DNA from: Luteibacter yeojuensis
GTDB taxonomy: Bacteria > Pseudomonadota > Gammaproteobacteria > Xanthomonadales > Rhodanobacteraceae
Assembly (NCBI RefSeq): GCF_000964085.1
Contig: NZ_JZRB01000028.1
Location: 1-64,000 of the forward strand
Length of the DNA stretch: 64,000 nt
Direction of reading: 5' to 3'
The position numbers were made by a program, and so were the translations under genes. Under the pieces are notes generated by a model. It was not told the origin of the DNA. It made no database searches and worked only from the letters and a program-made list of their open reading frames with translations. The first letter of the stretch is position 1. Every line of letters begins with the position of its first letter. This document shows, one piece after another, positions 8,304 through 19,299 of this stretch.

Positions 8304-9296
8304 TCAGGGCACCCAGCGGACGGCGAGGTCGGCGCCGTCGTGTGCGTCGGCGGCCAGCACGTGGCCGCCCGCGGCATAGCCGGCCACCAGCCGGGCCAGC
8401 GGCGCATTGGCGCTCACGTTGAACAGCACGCCGTCGGGCGTGGCGCTGAGCGGCGCCACCGTCTTGATGGCGGGATCGTTCTGGAACGTGGCGAGCAGGC
8501 CGGCGTAGTCGGTGGCCGAGCGCAGCCCCGAGACCCACACCTTGCCGCTGTTGCTGCCGCCGGCGTTGGCGGTGAACGAGCGGTCGAGCTTGTCGGCCAT
8601 GGCATTGGCCCCGTTGCTGAGCAGCGCCGCGCGGGCTTCGCCGCTGTCGGACCACGATGAGGTGCGGCCCGCGTTCACCAGCGTCCACTCGGTGCCGTCG
8701 TCGCGAACCGTGCCGACGAGCACCGTGGCGGTGTTGTACTGGCGGGCCACCCCGGCCACCGCCGAGGTATCGCCGGCGGCGATGGCCTTGGCGTCCACGG
8801 GGGTATCCGACTTCGGGGTGACGATCTGGTAGCCGCGGGTATCGGCCATCTGGGCGAGCGGGGCCAGATCCTGCATGTTGAGCGCCTTGCCGGCGGCATC
8901 GTGGGCGATGACCAGCACGGGGGGCTTCGGCGCCGAGGCTGCGGCATCGCCCACCGCCAGCACGCGGCGGATGGCGCCCGGGTCGAAGGTGATCTCCAGG
9001 GCCAGGGGGGCGCCGTTGGCGCCGCCGGTGCGCGAATACTGGTACTGCTGCACCAGCCCGCCCGGCTGCTTCATGGCGTCGGCAAACCCCGGCTTGGTGC
9101 GGGGGTCGGCGCCGTTGTTGGCGCGGGCCAGCACCTGGGTAAGGCCGTTGGCGAAGGCCTGGTCGCGCACGGCCGCGGTGGTGTCAGGCACCGGCACGGA
9201 CACCGTGTACATCGACGTCTGGGCCCAGGCCGGCCCCGCCAGGGCGAGCAGGCAAAGGATCAGGAAGGCGAAGGGACGGGCTGCGCGCATGGGCAT
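8304..9296 (-). CDS. DUF2066 domain-containing exported protein
   Basis: A 330-aa exported protein with an N-terminal signal peptide (MPMRAARPFAFLILCLLALAG, cleavage expected after AWA near residue 25). DUF2066 proteins are of unknown function and are commonly encoded beside perM and hda or next to purM, as here. Two adjacent ATG codons (9296 and 9290) are possible; the upstream one is listed. An extension to 9425 has no signal-like features and would overlap the purM promoter region. It is the first gene of the DUF2066-perM-hda operon and divergent from purM. Confidence 0.85.
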   Translation of the reverse strand: MPMRAARPFAFLILCLLALAGPAWAQTSMYTVSVPVPDTTAAVRDQAFANGLTQVLARANNGADPRTKPGFADAMKQPGGLVQQYQYSRTGGANGAPLALEITFDPGAIRRVLAVGDAAASAPKPPVLVIAHDAAGKALNMQDLAPLAQMADTRGYQIVTPKSDTPVDAKAIAAGDTSAVAGVARQYNTATVLVGTVRDDGTEWTLVNAGRTSSWSDSGEARAALLSNGANAMADKLDRSFTANAGGSNSGKVWVSGLRSATDYAGLLATFQNDPAIKTVAPLSATPDGVLFNVSANAPLARLVAGYAAGGHVLAADAHDGADLAVRWVP

Positions 9297-9427
9297 GGCA
9301 TCGCTCTGGGAAGGCGGGAAGTCTGCCCAAACCTTAGGCCAGCGTCCATCCAGACGGCGTGCAGGGCCCGGCCGGGGGCCCGGCTTGCTGCTATCATTGC
9401 GCGTTTCCACCAGCGCCGGAACCACGT

Positions 9428-10465
9428 ATGTCCTCCGACCAGGGCTCCCTTACCTACCGCGACGCGGGCGTCGACATCGATGCCGGCAATGCCCTCGTCG
9501 AGCGCATCAAGCCGATGGTCAAGCGCACGTTCCGCCCCGAGGTCATGGGCGGGCTGGGTGGCTTCGGCGGCCTGTTCGACCTCAGCGGCCGCTACAAGGA
9601 GCCGGTGCTGGTCTCGGGTACCGATGGCGTGGGCACCAAGCTCAAGCTGGCGCAGACGCTCGGCCGCCACGACACCATCGGCATCGACCTGGTCGGCATG
9701 TGCGTCAACGACGTCCTCGTGCAGGGTGCCGAACCGCTGTTCTTCCTCGATTACTTCGCCACCGGCAAGCTCGACGTCGACACCGCCGCGTCGGTCGTCG
9801 GCGGCATCGCCCGCGGCTGCGAACTGGCCGGTTGCGCCCTCATCGGTGGCGAAACGGCCGAGATGCCCGACATGTACCCGCCGGGCGAATACGACCTGGC
9901 CGGCTTCACCGTCGGCGCGGTCGAGAAGGCGCACATGAATGACGGCACGAAGATCGTGGCTGGCGATGTCATCCTCGGCGTGGCCTCGTCGGGCCCGCAC
10001 TCGAACGGCTACTCGCTCATCCGCCGCATCCTCGAGCGCGCCGGCTCGCCGCTCGACGCCGACGTCGGTGGCGTCAAGCTGGTCGACGCCCTGATGGCAC
10101 CGACCACCATCTATGTGAAGCCGATCCTCGAGCTGCTGCAAAAGGTCGACGTGCACGGCATGGCCCATGTCACCGGCGGCGGCCTCACCGAGAACATCAT
10201 CCGCGTGGTGCCCGAGGGCCTGGGCCTGGCCATCGACGCCGCATCGTGGGAACTGCCGCCTGTGTTCCAGTGGCTGCAGCGCGAGGGCAACGTCGCGCGC
10301 GAGGAGATGTGGCGCACGTTCAATTGCGGCATCGGCTTCACCGTGCTGCTCGACAAGGGCCAGGTCGACGCCGCCAAGGCCGCCCTTTCGGCCCACGGGC
10401 TGGCCAGCTGGGTCATCGGCAGCGTGGTCGCCGCCGATGGCGGGCACCGCGTCCACATCGGCTGA
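9428..10465 (+). CDS. purM: Phosphoribosylformylglycinamidine cyclo-ligase PurM
   Basis: AIR synthetase, fifth step of de novo purine synthesis: ATP-dependent ring closure of FGAM to aminoimidazole ribotide in the cytoplasm. At 345 aa it equals the usual length. Visible family motifs are [12 protein letters not shown] near residue 60, [20 protein letters not shown] in the middle (ATP and substrate loop), and [11 protein letters not shown] towards the C-terminus. The ATG at 9428 ([16 protein letters not shown]) gives the canonical N-terminus. It is followed by purN after 8 bases, the classical purMN pair, and is probably driven from the 131-base divergent region. Confidence 0.97.
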   Translation: MSSDQGSLTYRDAGVDIDAGNALVERIKPMVKRTFRPEVMGGLGGFGGLFDLSGRYKEPVLVSGTDGVGTKLKLAQTLGRHDTIGIDLVGMCVNDVLVQGAEPLFFLDYFATGKLDVDTAASVVGGIARGCELAGCALIGGETAEMPDMYPPGEYDLAGFTVGAVEKAHMNDGTKIVAGDVILGVASSGPHSNGYSLIRRILERAGSPLDADVGGVKLVDALMAPTTIYVKPILELLQKVDVHGMAHVTGGGLTENIIRVVPEGLGLAIDAASWELPPVFQWLQREGNVAREEMWRTFNCGIGFTVLLDKGQVDAAKAALSAHGLASWVIGSVVAADGGHRVHIG

Positions 10466-10473
10466 GAAAAGCC

Positions 10474-11109
10474 GTGGATCGTCCCCTGCGTGTCGCCGCG
10501 CTCGCTTCCGGGCGCGGCAGCAACCTCGCCGCACTCATCGCCGCGCGCCTGCCCGTGGAGTTCGTGCTGGTGGGTAGCGACAAGCCCTCGGCCGGCGCGC
10601 TCGACGTGGCGCGCCAGGCGGGCATCCCCACCGTCGCCATGCAGGCGAAGGATTTTGCCGACCGCGTGGCGTTCGATCGCGCGCTGTTCGGTGCCGTGGC
10701 CGAGGCTCGGCCCGACTTGCTCGTGCTGGCGGGCTACATGCGCATCATCGACGCCTCGGTGGTTGCCGCATGGGAGGGCCGCGCCATCAACATCCACCCT
10801 TCCCTGCTGCCGAAATACCGCGGCATGCACACGCACCGCCGCTGCCTCGAGGCGGGCGACACCGAGCACGGCGCCAGCGTGCACTTCGTCACCGCCGAAC
10901 TCGATGGCGGCCCCGTCGTGGCCCAGGCGCGCATTGCCGTAGGCCCCACGGATACCGAAGAAACCCTCGCCACGCGCCTGCTGGTGGAGGAGCACACGCT
11001 GCTCCCCGCCGTGGTCGGCGCCATCGCCAGCGGCCGCCTGCAATGGCGCGGCCTGGCGATGTTCGATGGCAAGCCTCTCGAGCACCCTCTGGACGCCGCC
11101 TCGCTGTAG
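10474..11109 (+). CDS. purN: Phosphoribosylglycinamide formyltransferase PurN
   Basis: GAR transformylase (211 aa), third step of purine synthesis, transferring formyl from 10-formyl-tetrahydrofolate. The active-site motif INIHPSLLPKYRGMHTH carries the catalytic Asn and His, and the Asp lies in TAELDGGPVVAQ. The start is a GTG at 10474, eight bases after the purM stop; no ATG is available that keeps the N-terminal RVAALASGRGSNL phosphate loop. Its TAG stop codon lies inside the CTGTAGGAGC head of a REP element, so the last residue and stop are shaped by the repeat. Confidence 0.95.
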   Translation: MDRPLRVAALASGRGSNLAALIAARLPVEFVLVGSDKPSAGALDVARQAGIPTVAMQAKDFADRVAFDRALFGAVAEARPDLLVLAGYMRIIDASVVAAWEGRAINIHPSLLPKYRGMHTHRRCLEAGDTEHGASVHFVTAELDGGPVVAQARIAVGPTDTEETLATRLLVEEHTLLPAVVGAIASGRLQWRGLAMFDGKPLEHPLDAASL

Positions 11110-11203
11110 GAGCCCACTTCGTGGGCGACATCTCTTCGCGAAAGCACGACAGGCCCTGCAGCGTCATCGCCCAAAAGCTGTCGCCCACAGGGTGGGCTCC
11201 TAC
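11105..11203. repeat. REP pair (REPIN-like), inverted
   Basis: Two class-2 REPs face each other: TGTAGGAGCCCACTTCGTGG at 11105-11124 and the reverse complement at 11179-11203 (GTCGCCCACAGGGTGGGCTC). The intervening 48 bases carry a further TCGCGAAAG motif. The first arm contains the purN stop codon. Confidence 0.8.
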
Positions 11204-11246
11204 CGGTTGTCGCCGTCTATTCAGGCGGCGGGTTTACACTCGCTGC

Positions 11247-11948
11247 ATGAAAACGACCCTTCTCCGCGCCAGCCTTGGCCTGGCCCTCGCCCTGCCCGCC
11301 GCCACCGCGTTCGCCGCCGACGTGCCGCAGCAGTTCACCGCCACGTATAACGTGCTGCAGGGCGGCTCGCCGCTCGGCAATGCCACGCTCACGCTCAAGC
11401 CTGCCGGCAATGGCCAGTTCGAATACAGCAACAAGGTGACCGGCACGTCCGGCCTCGCCGCCGCCATTGGCGCCAGCTCGTCCGAGGTGTCGCGCTTCAC
11501 GTGGGCCGGCAAGGTGCCGCAGGCCGTGTCGTATAAGTACGACCTCTCGTCGGCGTTCAAGCCGAAGAGCCGCGAGCTGACGGTCAGCGGCAACACGGTG
11601 CAGGTGAAGGACAACAGCAAGTCGTATTCGTACCCCGCGCAGGCCGGCATGGTCGAGCGCAACACGCTGCCGCTCGCCCTCGGCGTGGCGCTGCGCGGCG
11701 GGGCGAAGCAAGCCACGTTCCCCGTCGGCGTGAAGCAGGCCATCGAGACGCAGTCGTTCAAGGTCGGTGGCAACGAGAAAGTCACCGTGCCCGCCGGCTC
11801 GTTCGACGCCATCCGCGTCGACCGCACCGACCAGGATCGCGGCTTCAACGCATGGTACGTGCCGACGAAATACCCCGTGCCGGTCAAGCTCGCCCAGAAG
11901 GATGGCGGCGACCTCACGCTCGAGTTGGTGAAGTTCGAAGGGAAATAA
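11247..11948 (+). CDS. DUF3108 domain-containing periplasmic protein
   Basis: A 233-aa exported protein with a signal peptide (residues 1-22, ending AFA). It is beta-rich with an FTATYNV segment just after the cleavage site, typical of DUF3108, whose function is unknown. PVPVKLAQKDGGDLTLELV near the C-terminus is also a family trait. In many proteobacteria a DUF3108 gene directly follows purN, as here. It has its own rho-independent terminator and is enclosed by REP pairs on both sides (11105-11203 and 11982-12050), so it is probably an independent unit. Confidence 0.88.
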   Translation: MKTTLLRASLGLALALPAATAFAADVPQQFTATYNVLQGGSPLGNATLTLKPAGNGQFEYSNKVTGTSGLAAAIGASSSEVSRFTWAGKVPQAVSYKYDLSSAFKPKSRELTVSGNTVQVKDNSKSYSYPAQAGMVERNTLPLALGVALRGGAKQATFPVGVKQAIETQSFKVGGNEKVTVPAGSFDAIRVDRTDQDRGFNAWYVPTKYPVPVKLAQKDGGDLTLELVKFEGK

Positions 11949-11953
11949 AAAAG

Positions 11954-11979
11954 AAACCCGCCTCACGGCGGGTTTTCTT
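11954..11979 (+). terminator. Rho-independent terminator
   Basis: Hairpin AACCCGCC-TCAC-GGCGGGTT followed by TTCTT, directly after the DUF3108 stop codon. Confidence 0.8.
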
Positions 11980-11981
11980 AC

Positions 11982-12050
11982 CTGTAGGAGCCCACCCTGT
12001 GGGCGACAGGTTTTCGCGAAGAGCTATCGCCCACGGGGTGGGCTCCTACG
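11982..12050. repeat. REP pair (REPIN-like), inverted
   Basis: TGTAGGAGCCCACCCTGTGG on the left and its inverted counterpart CCCACGGGGTGGGCTCCTAC on the right, about 70 bases in all, between the DUF3108 terminator and the end of murA. It is closely similar to the pair at 11105-11203. Confidence 0.8.
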
Positions 12051-12061
12051 ACAGCTGGCGG

Positions 12062-13624
<1,563 letters not shown>

Positions 13625-13746
13625 TCACCGGTCGATGGCAGCGACGATAAAATGAGAATATGTAATGGTAATGGAAATCCGGTGTCGCAGAAATGGACAT
13701 CCCGGGTTGCCCAGGGACAAAACCCTACGCCCGGACCCAAACCCGC

Positions 13747-14760
13747 ATGAACGCCCGCACCGCCCCGCCTGCCAGCAAGACGCCCGTGAACGCCGATGCC
13801 GTCGTGCGCAGCGCGCGCACGGTCATCGCCACCGAGGCCGCCGCCATACGGGCCCTGGAGCGCCGGGTCGATGCCGCCTTCGTCCGCGCCTGCGACATGA
13901 TCCTCGCCTGCAAGGGCCGCGTGGTGGTCTCGGGCATGGGCAAGTCGGGGCACATCGCCCGCAAGATCGCCGCCACCCTCGCCTCCACGGGCACGCCCTC
14001 GTTCTTCGTCCACCCGGGCGAGGCCAGCCATGGCGACCTGGGCATGATCCAGCCCGACGACATCGTGCTGGCCATCTCCTACTCCGGCGAAACCGACGAG
14101 CTGCTCTTCATCCTGCCGGCCATCAAGCGCCAGGGCATCCCGCTCATCGCCATCACCGGCAACGCCAGGTCGTCCCTCGCCAGCCAGGCCGACGTGCACA
14201 TCGATGGCAACGTGGCCTCCGAGGCCTGCCCGCACGGGCTGGCGCCCACCGCCAGCACCACGGCGGCGCTGGTGCTGGGCGATGCCCTGGCGGTGGCCCT
14301 GCTCGATGCCCGCGGCTTCACCTCCGACGATTTCGCCCGTTCGCACCCGGCCGGCAGCCTGGGGCGCCGCCTGCTCCTGCATATCGCCGACGTGATGCAC
14401 AGCGGCGACGACGTGCCCCGCGTGCCGGTTACCGCCAGCCTCAGCGAGGCCCTGGTGGAGATGACCCGCAAGCACCTGGGCATGACCGCCGTGGTCGACG
14501 CCGATGGCCGCCTCCTCGGTGTCTTCACCGACGGCGACCTGCGCCGCGCGCTGGACGACGACGGGGTGGACCTGCGCGGCGCCACCGTGGCCCAGCTCAT
14601 GACCCGCGGGCCCAAGACCATCGGCTCGGACAAACTGGCCGTCGAGGCCGCCCAGCTGATGGAGAAACACCAGATCCACGCCCTGCTGGTCACCGACGCC
14701 GATGGCTGCGTGGTCGGCGCCCTGAACATCCACGACCTGCTGCGCGCCCGCGTCGTCTGA
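13747..14760 (+). CDS. kdsD: D-arabinose 5-phosphate isomerase KdsD
   Basis: A 337-aa protein with an N-terminal SIS domain (about 40-185) and two C-terminal CBS domains (about 205-335). It converts ribulose 5-phosphate to arabinose 5-phosphate, the first step of Kdo synthesis for lipopolysaccharide. GMGKSGHIARKIAATLASTG and SYSGETDELL carry the sugar-phosphate site; DGDLRRAL is a typical CBS2 motif. The ATG at 13747 is preferred over 13693, which adds 18 unconserved residues. It leads a tight operon kdsD-kdsC-lptC-lptA-lptB. An AT-rich stretch about 80 bases upstream probably contains the promoter. Confidence 0.95.
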   Translation: MNARTAPPASKTPVNADAVVRSARTVIATEAAAIRALERRVDAAFVRACDMILACKGRVVVSGMGKSGHIARKIAATLASTGTPSFFVHPGEASHGDLGMIQPDDIVLAISYSGETDELLFILPAIKRQGIPLIAITGNARSSLASQADVHIDGNVASEACPHGLAPTASTTAALVLGDALAVALLDARGFTSDDFARSHPAGSLGRRLLLHIADVMHSGDDVPRVPVTASLSEALVEMTRKHLGMTAVVDADGRLLGVFTDGDLRRALDDDGVDLRGATVAQLMTRGPKTIGSDKLAVEAAQLMEKHQIHALLVTDADGCVVGALNIHDLLRARVV

Positions 14761-14769
14761 AATCCGAGC

Positions 14770-15318
14770 ATGGCCTACACCCACTACACCGACATCCCCG
14801 CCGACATCGCCGAACGCGCCGCACGCATCCGCGTCGTGGTGTTCGACGTGGACGGTACCCTGACCGATGGCCGCCTCTGGTATGGCGAGGATGGCCGCGA
14901 AACCAAGGTGTTCCACGTCCACGACGGCCTGGGCCTGAAACGGCTCCAGGAGAACGGCATCAAGGTGGCCATTATCACCGCCCGCATCAGCCACCCCGTG
15001 TCGCTGCGCGCCGAGGAGCTGGGCATCCAGCACGTCTACCAGGGCCAGAAAGACAAACGCGCCACGCTCAATGCCCTGCTCGAGGCCCTGCGCCTGTCGC
15101 CCGAGCAAGCCGCCTTCGTCGGCGACGACCTGCCCGACCTGCCGGCCATGGGCATCGCCGGCCTGGCCGTCGCGGTGGCCAACGCCCATCCGTGGGTGGC
15201 CGGGCGTGCGCACTGGCGCACCCGCCTCACCGGTGGCTACGGCGCCGCCCGCGAGGTGGCCGACATGATCCTGGCGGCGCAGGGCAAGGCCGAGGCCGAG
15301 CTGGAACGCTGGCTGTGA
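14770..15318 (+). CDS. kdsC: 3-deoxy-D-manno-octulosonate 8-phosphate phosphatase KdsC
   Basis: A HAD-superfamily phosphatase (182 aa) that releases Kdo from Kdo-8-phosphate. The nucleophile motif VFDVDGTLTDG is at residues 24-34 (Asp26 and Asp28); later come a Lys-containing loop and GDDLPDLPAMG with the Mg2+-binding aspartates. Compact C0-type lengths of 170-190 aa are usual. It starts nine bases after kdsD and its TGA overlaps the GTG start of lptC (GTGA), so translation is probably coupled. Confidence 0.95.
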   Translation: MAYTHYTDIPADIAERAARIRVVVFDVDGTLTDGRLWYGEDGRETKVFHVHDGLGLKRLQENGIKVAIITARISHPVSLRAEELGIQHVYQGQKDKRATLNALLEALRLSPEQAAFVGDDLPDLPAMGIAGLAVAVANAHPWVAGRAHWRTRLTGGYGAAREVADMILAAQGKAEAELERWL

Positions 15319-15914
15319 GCGTGCTCAACCTGTTCAAGGACCGCAGCGCCACCAGCGTGGGTGGCGTGCTGGCCGCCGCCCTCGGCGCCAGCGTGCTGCT
15401 GTATTACTGGGTGGCGCCCGAGAAGAAAGTGCAGGATTTCGTCGGCCCACCGCGGTCGGGCTATGTCCTCACTAACTTCGACCTCGACTCGTACAACGAA
15501 CAGGGCAAGCCCGCGTTCAAGCTCATCGCGCCCCACCTCGAGCGCCGCGAGGGCGACGAATCGCTGTACATCAACGCCCCCGATTTCGTGCTGCCGCCCA
15601 CCAAGGACACCACCGCGCCGCCGTGGACGGGCCACTCGCAATACGGGTGGGTCAACAAGGATGGCTCGCTGCTGAAACTGCAGGGCAAGGTGCACATGGA
15701 TCGGGTCGCCTTCCAGGCCAACCCGCCCGCCAGCATCGATACCTCCGAGGTCACCGCGTGGCCGAAGGAAAACCGGCTTGAGACGGCCGAAGCGGCCCGG
15801 ATCGTGCAGGGAAGCTCTACAATGGACGGCGTAGGCATGCGCGCCAACCTCGACACCAAGCACCTGGAGCTCCTCGATGCAGTCCACACCACGTACCAGC
15901 CACGCAAGCGCTAA
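15315..15914 (+). CDS. lptC: LPS export protein LptC
   Basis: A bitopic inner-membrane protein (199 aa) that links the LptB2FG extractor to periplasmic LptA. An N-terminal membrane anchor covers about residues 14-34 (VGGVLAAALGASVLLYYWVA); the rest is the beta-jellyroll DUF1239/LptC domain with LTNFDLDSYNEQGKPAF. The start is a GTG at 15315 overlapping the kdsC stop by four bases; a second GTG six bases later is also possible. Its 3' end overlaps lptA by 38 bases, an unusually long overlap that supports co-translation. Confidence 0.92.
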   Translation: MSVLNLFKDRSATSVGGVLAAALGASVLLYYWVAPEKKVQDFVGPPRSGYVLTNFDLDSYNEQGKPAFKLIAPHLERREGDESLYINAPDFVLPPTKDTTAPPWTGHSQYGWVNKDGSLLKLQGKVHMDRVAFQANPPASIDTSEVTAWPKENRLETAEAARIVQGSSTMDGVGMRANLDTKHLELLDAVHTTYQPRKR

Positions 15915-16440
15915 GGCACTCGCCGCGGCCTGCGCCGTGGCGCTCCTGGCGCTCGCCTCGCCGGCCATGGCCAAGAAATCGGACCGCAACGAAGTCGTCC
16001 ACGTCGATGCCAAGACCTTCGACGGCTCGCAGCAGCCGCAGGGCATCGTCATCTACACCAACAACGTGGTGATCACCCAGGGCACCCTGAAGATCACCGG
16101 CGCCAAGGCCACGGTGTACCTCAACGACGATAACTCCGTGAAGCGCGCCGTCATCGATGGCAAGCCCGCCACCGTGCAGCAGCAGGATGAGCAGGGCAAC
16201 TGGATGCACGGCCGCGCCAACAACATCGATTACAACAACGAAACCAGCGTGGCCATCCTCACCGGCAACGCCCACGTCGACCAGCCCAACAAGGGCACGT
16301 CCGACGGCGACAAGCTCACCTACAACACCAACGACAGCACGATGACCGGCGAAAGCAATGGCGCCTCCACCGTGCACATGACCTTCCAGCCGAAGAACCA
16401 GCAAGGCGCCGCCCCGGCCGCCGACAAGAAGAAGCCCTGA
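15877..16440 (+). CDS. lptA: LPS transport periplasmic protein LptA
   Basis: The periplasmic bridge protein for lipopolysaccharide (187 aa). A signal peptide ends in ASPAMA at about residue 32. The OstA/LptA beta-jellyroll follows, with VVHVDAKTFDGSQQPQG, the repetitive TYNTNDSTMTG strands and a Lys/Ala-rich C-terminus. The start codon lies inside lptC (38-base overlap) and lptB begins three bases after the stop, so the lptCAB genes form one translational unit. Confidence 0.94.
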   Translation: MQSTPRTSHASAKALAAACAVALLALASPAMAKKSDRNEVVHVDAKTFDGSQQPQGIVIYTNNVVITQGTLKITGAKATVYLNDDNSVKRAVIDGKPATVQQQDEQGNWMHGRANNIDYNNETSVAILTGNAHVDQPNKGTSDGDKLTYNTNDSTMTGESNGASTVHMTFQPKNQQGAAPAADKKKP

Positions 16441-16443
16441 CCG

Positions 16444-17163
<720 letters not shown>

Positions 17164-17262
17164 CACTGCGCAAAACCGGCCAGCCGGCCTAGCCGGCACG
17201 GTGGCTGGTTTAGCGGGGCCGCAAGGGGTTACGATGGGTTCGTAACCCTACTCCGCGAAGGT

Positions 17263-18744
17263 ATGAAACCCGGACTCCAGTTTCGCCTGCACCAGCAGCT
17301 CACGCTGACGCCCCAGCTCCAGCAGGCCATCCGCCTGTTGCAGCTGTCGCAGCTTGAGCTCGAGGCCGAGCTCCGCCAGATCGCGGAAAGCAACCCGCTG
17401 CTCGAATTCGCCGAGGATGCCGAATCCGAGCCCGAGGCCAGCGAGGAAACCGCCAGCTTCGACGAGGCCATGGATTTCCGCTCCCGCGACGAGGTGCCCG
17501 CCAAGGCCACCCGCGAGGAAGAAACCACCGCCTCCTCTTCCGAGGATCTCGCCCCCGACTGGGACGACGATCGCTTCCAGGGCGAAGCCGGCGACTACGC
17601 GGGCGCCCCCTCCCGCAGCGGGGGCGGCGACGAAGAAGGCTTCGAGCCGCAGAACGCCGCACCGGAGAGCCTCCAGCAGCACCTGGAGTGGCAGCTCAAC
17701 CTCTCCCAGTTCACCCCGCGCGACCACGCCATCGCCACCGCCATCATCCATGTGCTGGACGAGGACGGTTACCTGCGCGACGGGCTCGAGGCGGTGCAGG
17801 CCGCGCTGCGCGAGTTCCACGCCGACCTCGACGAGATCGAGGCCGTGCGCAAGCGCATCCAGCGGTTCGACCCCACGGGCATCGCCAGCCTCGACCTGCG
17901 CGACTGCCTGCTGTGCCAGCTCAGCCAGTTCGCCACCGATACACCCCAGCGCGACCTCGCCATCCGCATCGTCAACGAGGAGATCGAGCTGCTGGCGCGC
18001 AACGACACCGGCAAGATCGCCCGCCGCCTCAAGGCGGCCGAGCCCGACGTCGCCGTGGCCGCCGCGCTCATCCGCAGCCTCGACCCGCGGCCGGGCGCCG
18101 CCCTCGACGCCACCCCGGTGGAGTACGTGGCCCCCGACGTCTACGCGCGCCGTGAGAACGGCCGCTGGCGGGTCAGCCTGAACCCCGACGCCCAGCCCCG
18201 CCTGGGCCTCAACCAGCATTACTGCAACCTCATCGCCCGCGCCCGCGGCGACGACGCCACGTGGATGAAGGGCCAGCTGCAGGAGGCCCGCTGGCTGCTG
18301 AAGAGCCTGCAGTCGCGCGCCGAGACGCTCACCAAGGTGGCCGAGGTCATCGTCCGCCGCCAGGCCGCCTTCCTCGATTACGGCCCCGAGGCCATGCACC
18401 CCCTGGTGCTGCGCGAGGTGGCCGAGGAAGTCGGCATGCACGAATCCACCATTTCCAGGGTCACCACGCGCAAGTACATGCACACGCCGCGCGGTACCTT
18501 CGAGCTGAAGCATTTCTTCTCCAGTGGCGTGGCCACGGAGGATGGCGGAAGCGCGTCCGCCACGGCCATCCAGGCCATGCTGCGCAAGCTGATCACGGCG
18601 GAAGACCCGCGTCGCCCGCTGTCCGACCAGGCCCTGGCGGAGGAACTGCATCGACGCGGAATTCAGGTCGCCCGCCGTACGGTGGCCAAGTACAGGGAAG
18701 CCATGCGCATCCCCAGTTCCAGCGAACGCGTGCGCGCGGGCTGA
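17263..18744 (+). CDS. rpoN: RNA polymerase sigma-54 factor RpoN
   Basis: Sigma-54 (493 aa) for promoters that need AAA+ activators. Region I at residues 1-50 is Leu/Gln-rich (LTPQLQQAIRLLQLSQLELE), an acidic region II covers about 50-125, and the core-binding region follows. The helix-turn-helix lies near residue 395 (VGMHESTISRVTTRKYM) and the invariant RpoN box ARRTVAKYREAM is near the C-terminus. It sits in the classic lptB-rpoN-hpf order. The 99 bases in front hold no clear terminator, so read-through from lptB is likely. Confidence 0.97.
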   Translation: MKPGLQFRLHQQLTLTPQLQQAIRLLQLSQLELEAELRQIAESNPLLEFAEDAESEPEASEETASFDEAMDFRSRDEVPAKATREEETTASSSEDLAPDWDDDRFQGEAGDYAGAPSRSGGGDEEGFEPQNAAPESLQQHLEWQLNLSQFTPRDHAIATAIIHVLDEDGYLRDGLEAVQAALREFHADLDEIEAVRKRIQRFDPTGIASLDLRDCLLCQLSQFATDTPQRDLAIRIVNEEIELLARNDTGKIARRLKAAEPDVAVAAALIRSLDPRPGAALDATPVEYVAPDVYARRENGRWRVSLNPDAQPRLGLNQHYCNLIARARGDDATWMKGQLQEARWLLKSLQSRAETLTKVAEVIVRRQAAFLDYGPEAMHPLVLREVAEEVGMHESTISRVTTRKYMHTPRGTFELKHFFSSGVATEDGGSASATAIQAMLRKLITAEDPRRPLSDQALAEELHRRGIQVARRTVAKYREAMRIPSSSERVRAG

Positions 18745-18867
18745 ACGCCCGCGACGGAACCCCATCGGAGGCCCGCGGTCCCACCTACATCGGAAATAGG
18801 AGCGGCACCCCCGCCACTCCCCCCTCGCCGCCCCCGACGGCGGCACCCTCAGCAAGAAGGAGGCGTC

Positions 18868-19215
18868 ATGCAAATCCAGATCAGCGGCCAGCACATCCAG
18901 GTCACCCCTGCCCTCCGCGAGCGCGTGGAGCAGCAAATCGGCCGCTTCGAACGCCTTTTCGACAACATCACCGCCCTTGATGTGGTCCTCTCCGTGGACA
19001 AGGCTGAACACAAGGCCGGTGGCACCCTGCACTGTTCGGGCACCCGCCTGCACGCCGATGGCCTGGCCCGCCAGCAGGACGGCACCATCAGCGACCGCAT
19101 GTACGCCGCCATCGACGAGATGATCACGAAGCTCGCCGACCAGCTGAAGAAGCATAAGGAAAAGCTTAAGGACCACCACAACGCCGAGGTCCGCGAGGCC
19201 CGCGAAGCCATCTGA
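18868..19215 (+). CDS. hpf: Ribosome hibernation-promoting factor HPF
   Basis: A short-type hibernation factor (115 aa) that binds the 30S decoding centre in stationary phase and helps form or stabilise inactive ribosomes. MQIQISGQHIQVTPALRERV and the basic end LKKHKEKLKDHH fit the family. It has a strong ribosome site (AAGAAGGAGG) at 18854-18863, five bases before its ATG. It follows rpoN by 123 bases and is closed by a rho-independent terminator, so it may be the last gene of the rpoN transcript. Confidence 0.93.
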   Translation: MQIQISGQHIQVTPALRERVEQQIGRFERLFDNITALDVVLSVDKAEHKAGGTLHCSGTRLHADGLARQQDGTISDRMYAAIDEMITKLADQLKKHKEKLKDHHNAEVREAREAI

Positions 19216-19249
19216 GGCGCCAAACCAGCCCTGTGGCACAATATAAGCA

Positions 19250-19279
19250 AGCCGGCACCCCCGCGTGCCGGCTTTTTTC
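19250..19279 (+). terminator. Rho-independent terminator between hpf and hprK
   Basis: Hairpin GCCGGCAC-N6-GTGCCGGC followed by six T residues. It ends only 20 bases before the hprK start codon and includes one of the two possible hprK start regions. A TATAAG sequence lies just before it (19242-19247). It either separates the rpoN-hpf transcript from the PTS genes or attenuates read-through. Confidence 0.8.
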
Positions 19280-19299
19280 TTGTGGCCCAAGGACCCTGC

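Noticed and set aside
13640-13670. AT-rich stretch upstream of kdsD looking like a Fur box
   Set aside because: Only loose similarity to the NATAAT hexamers; more likely promoter DNA.
19282-19299. GTG 19282 as the hprK start
   Set aside because: It begins in the terminator T-tract and lacks a ribosome site, whereas GTG 19300 has AAGGA at the right distance and matches the family N-terminus.
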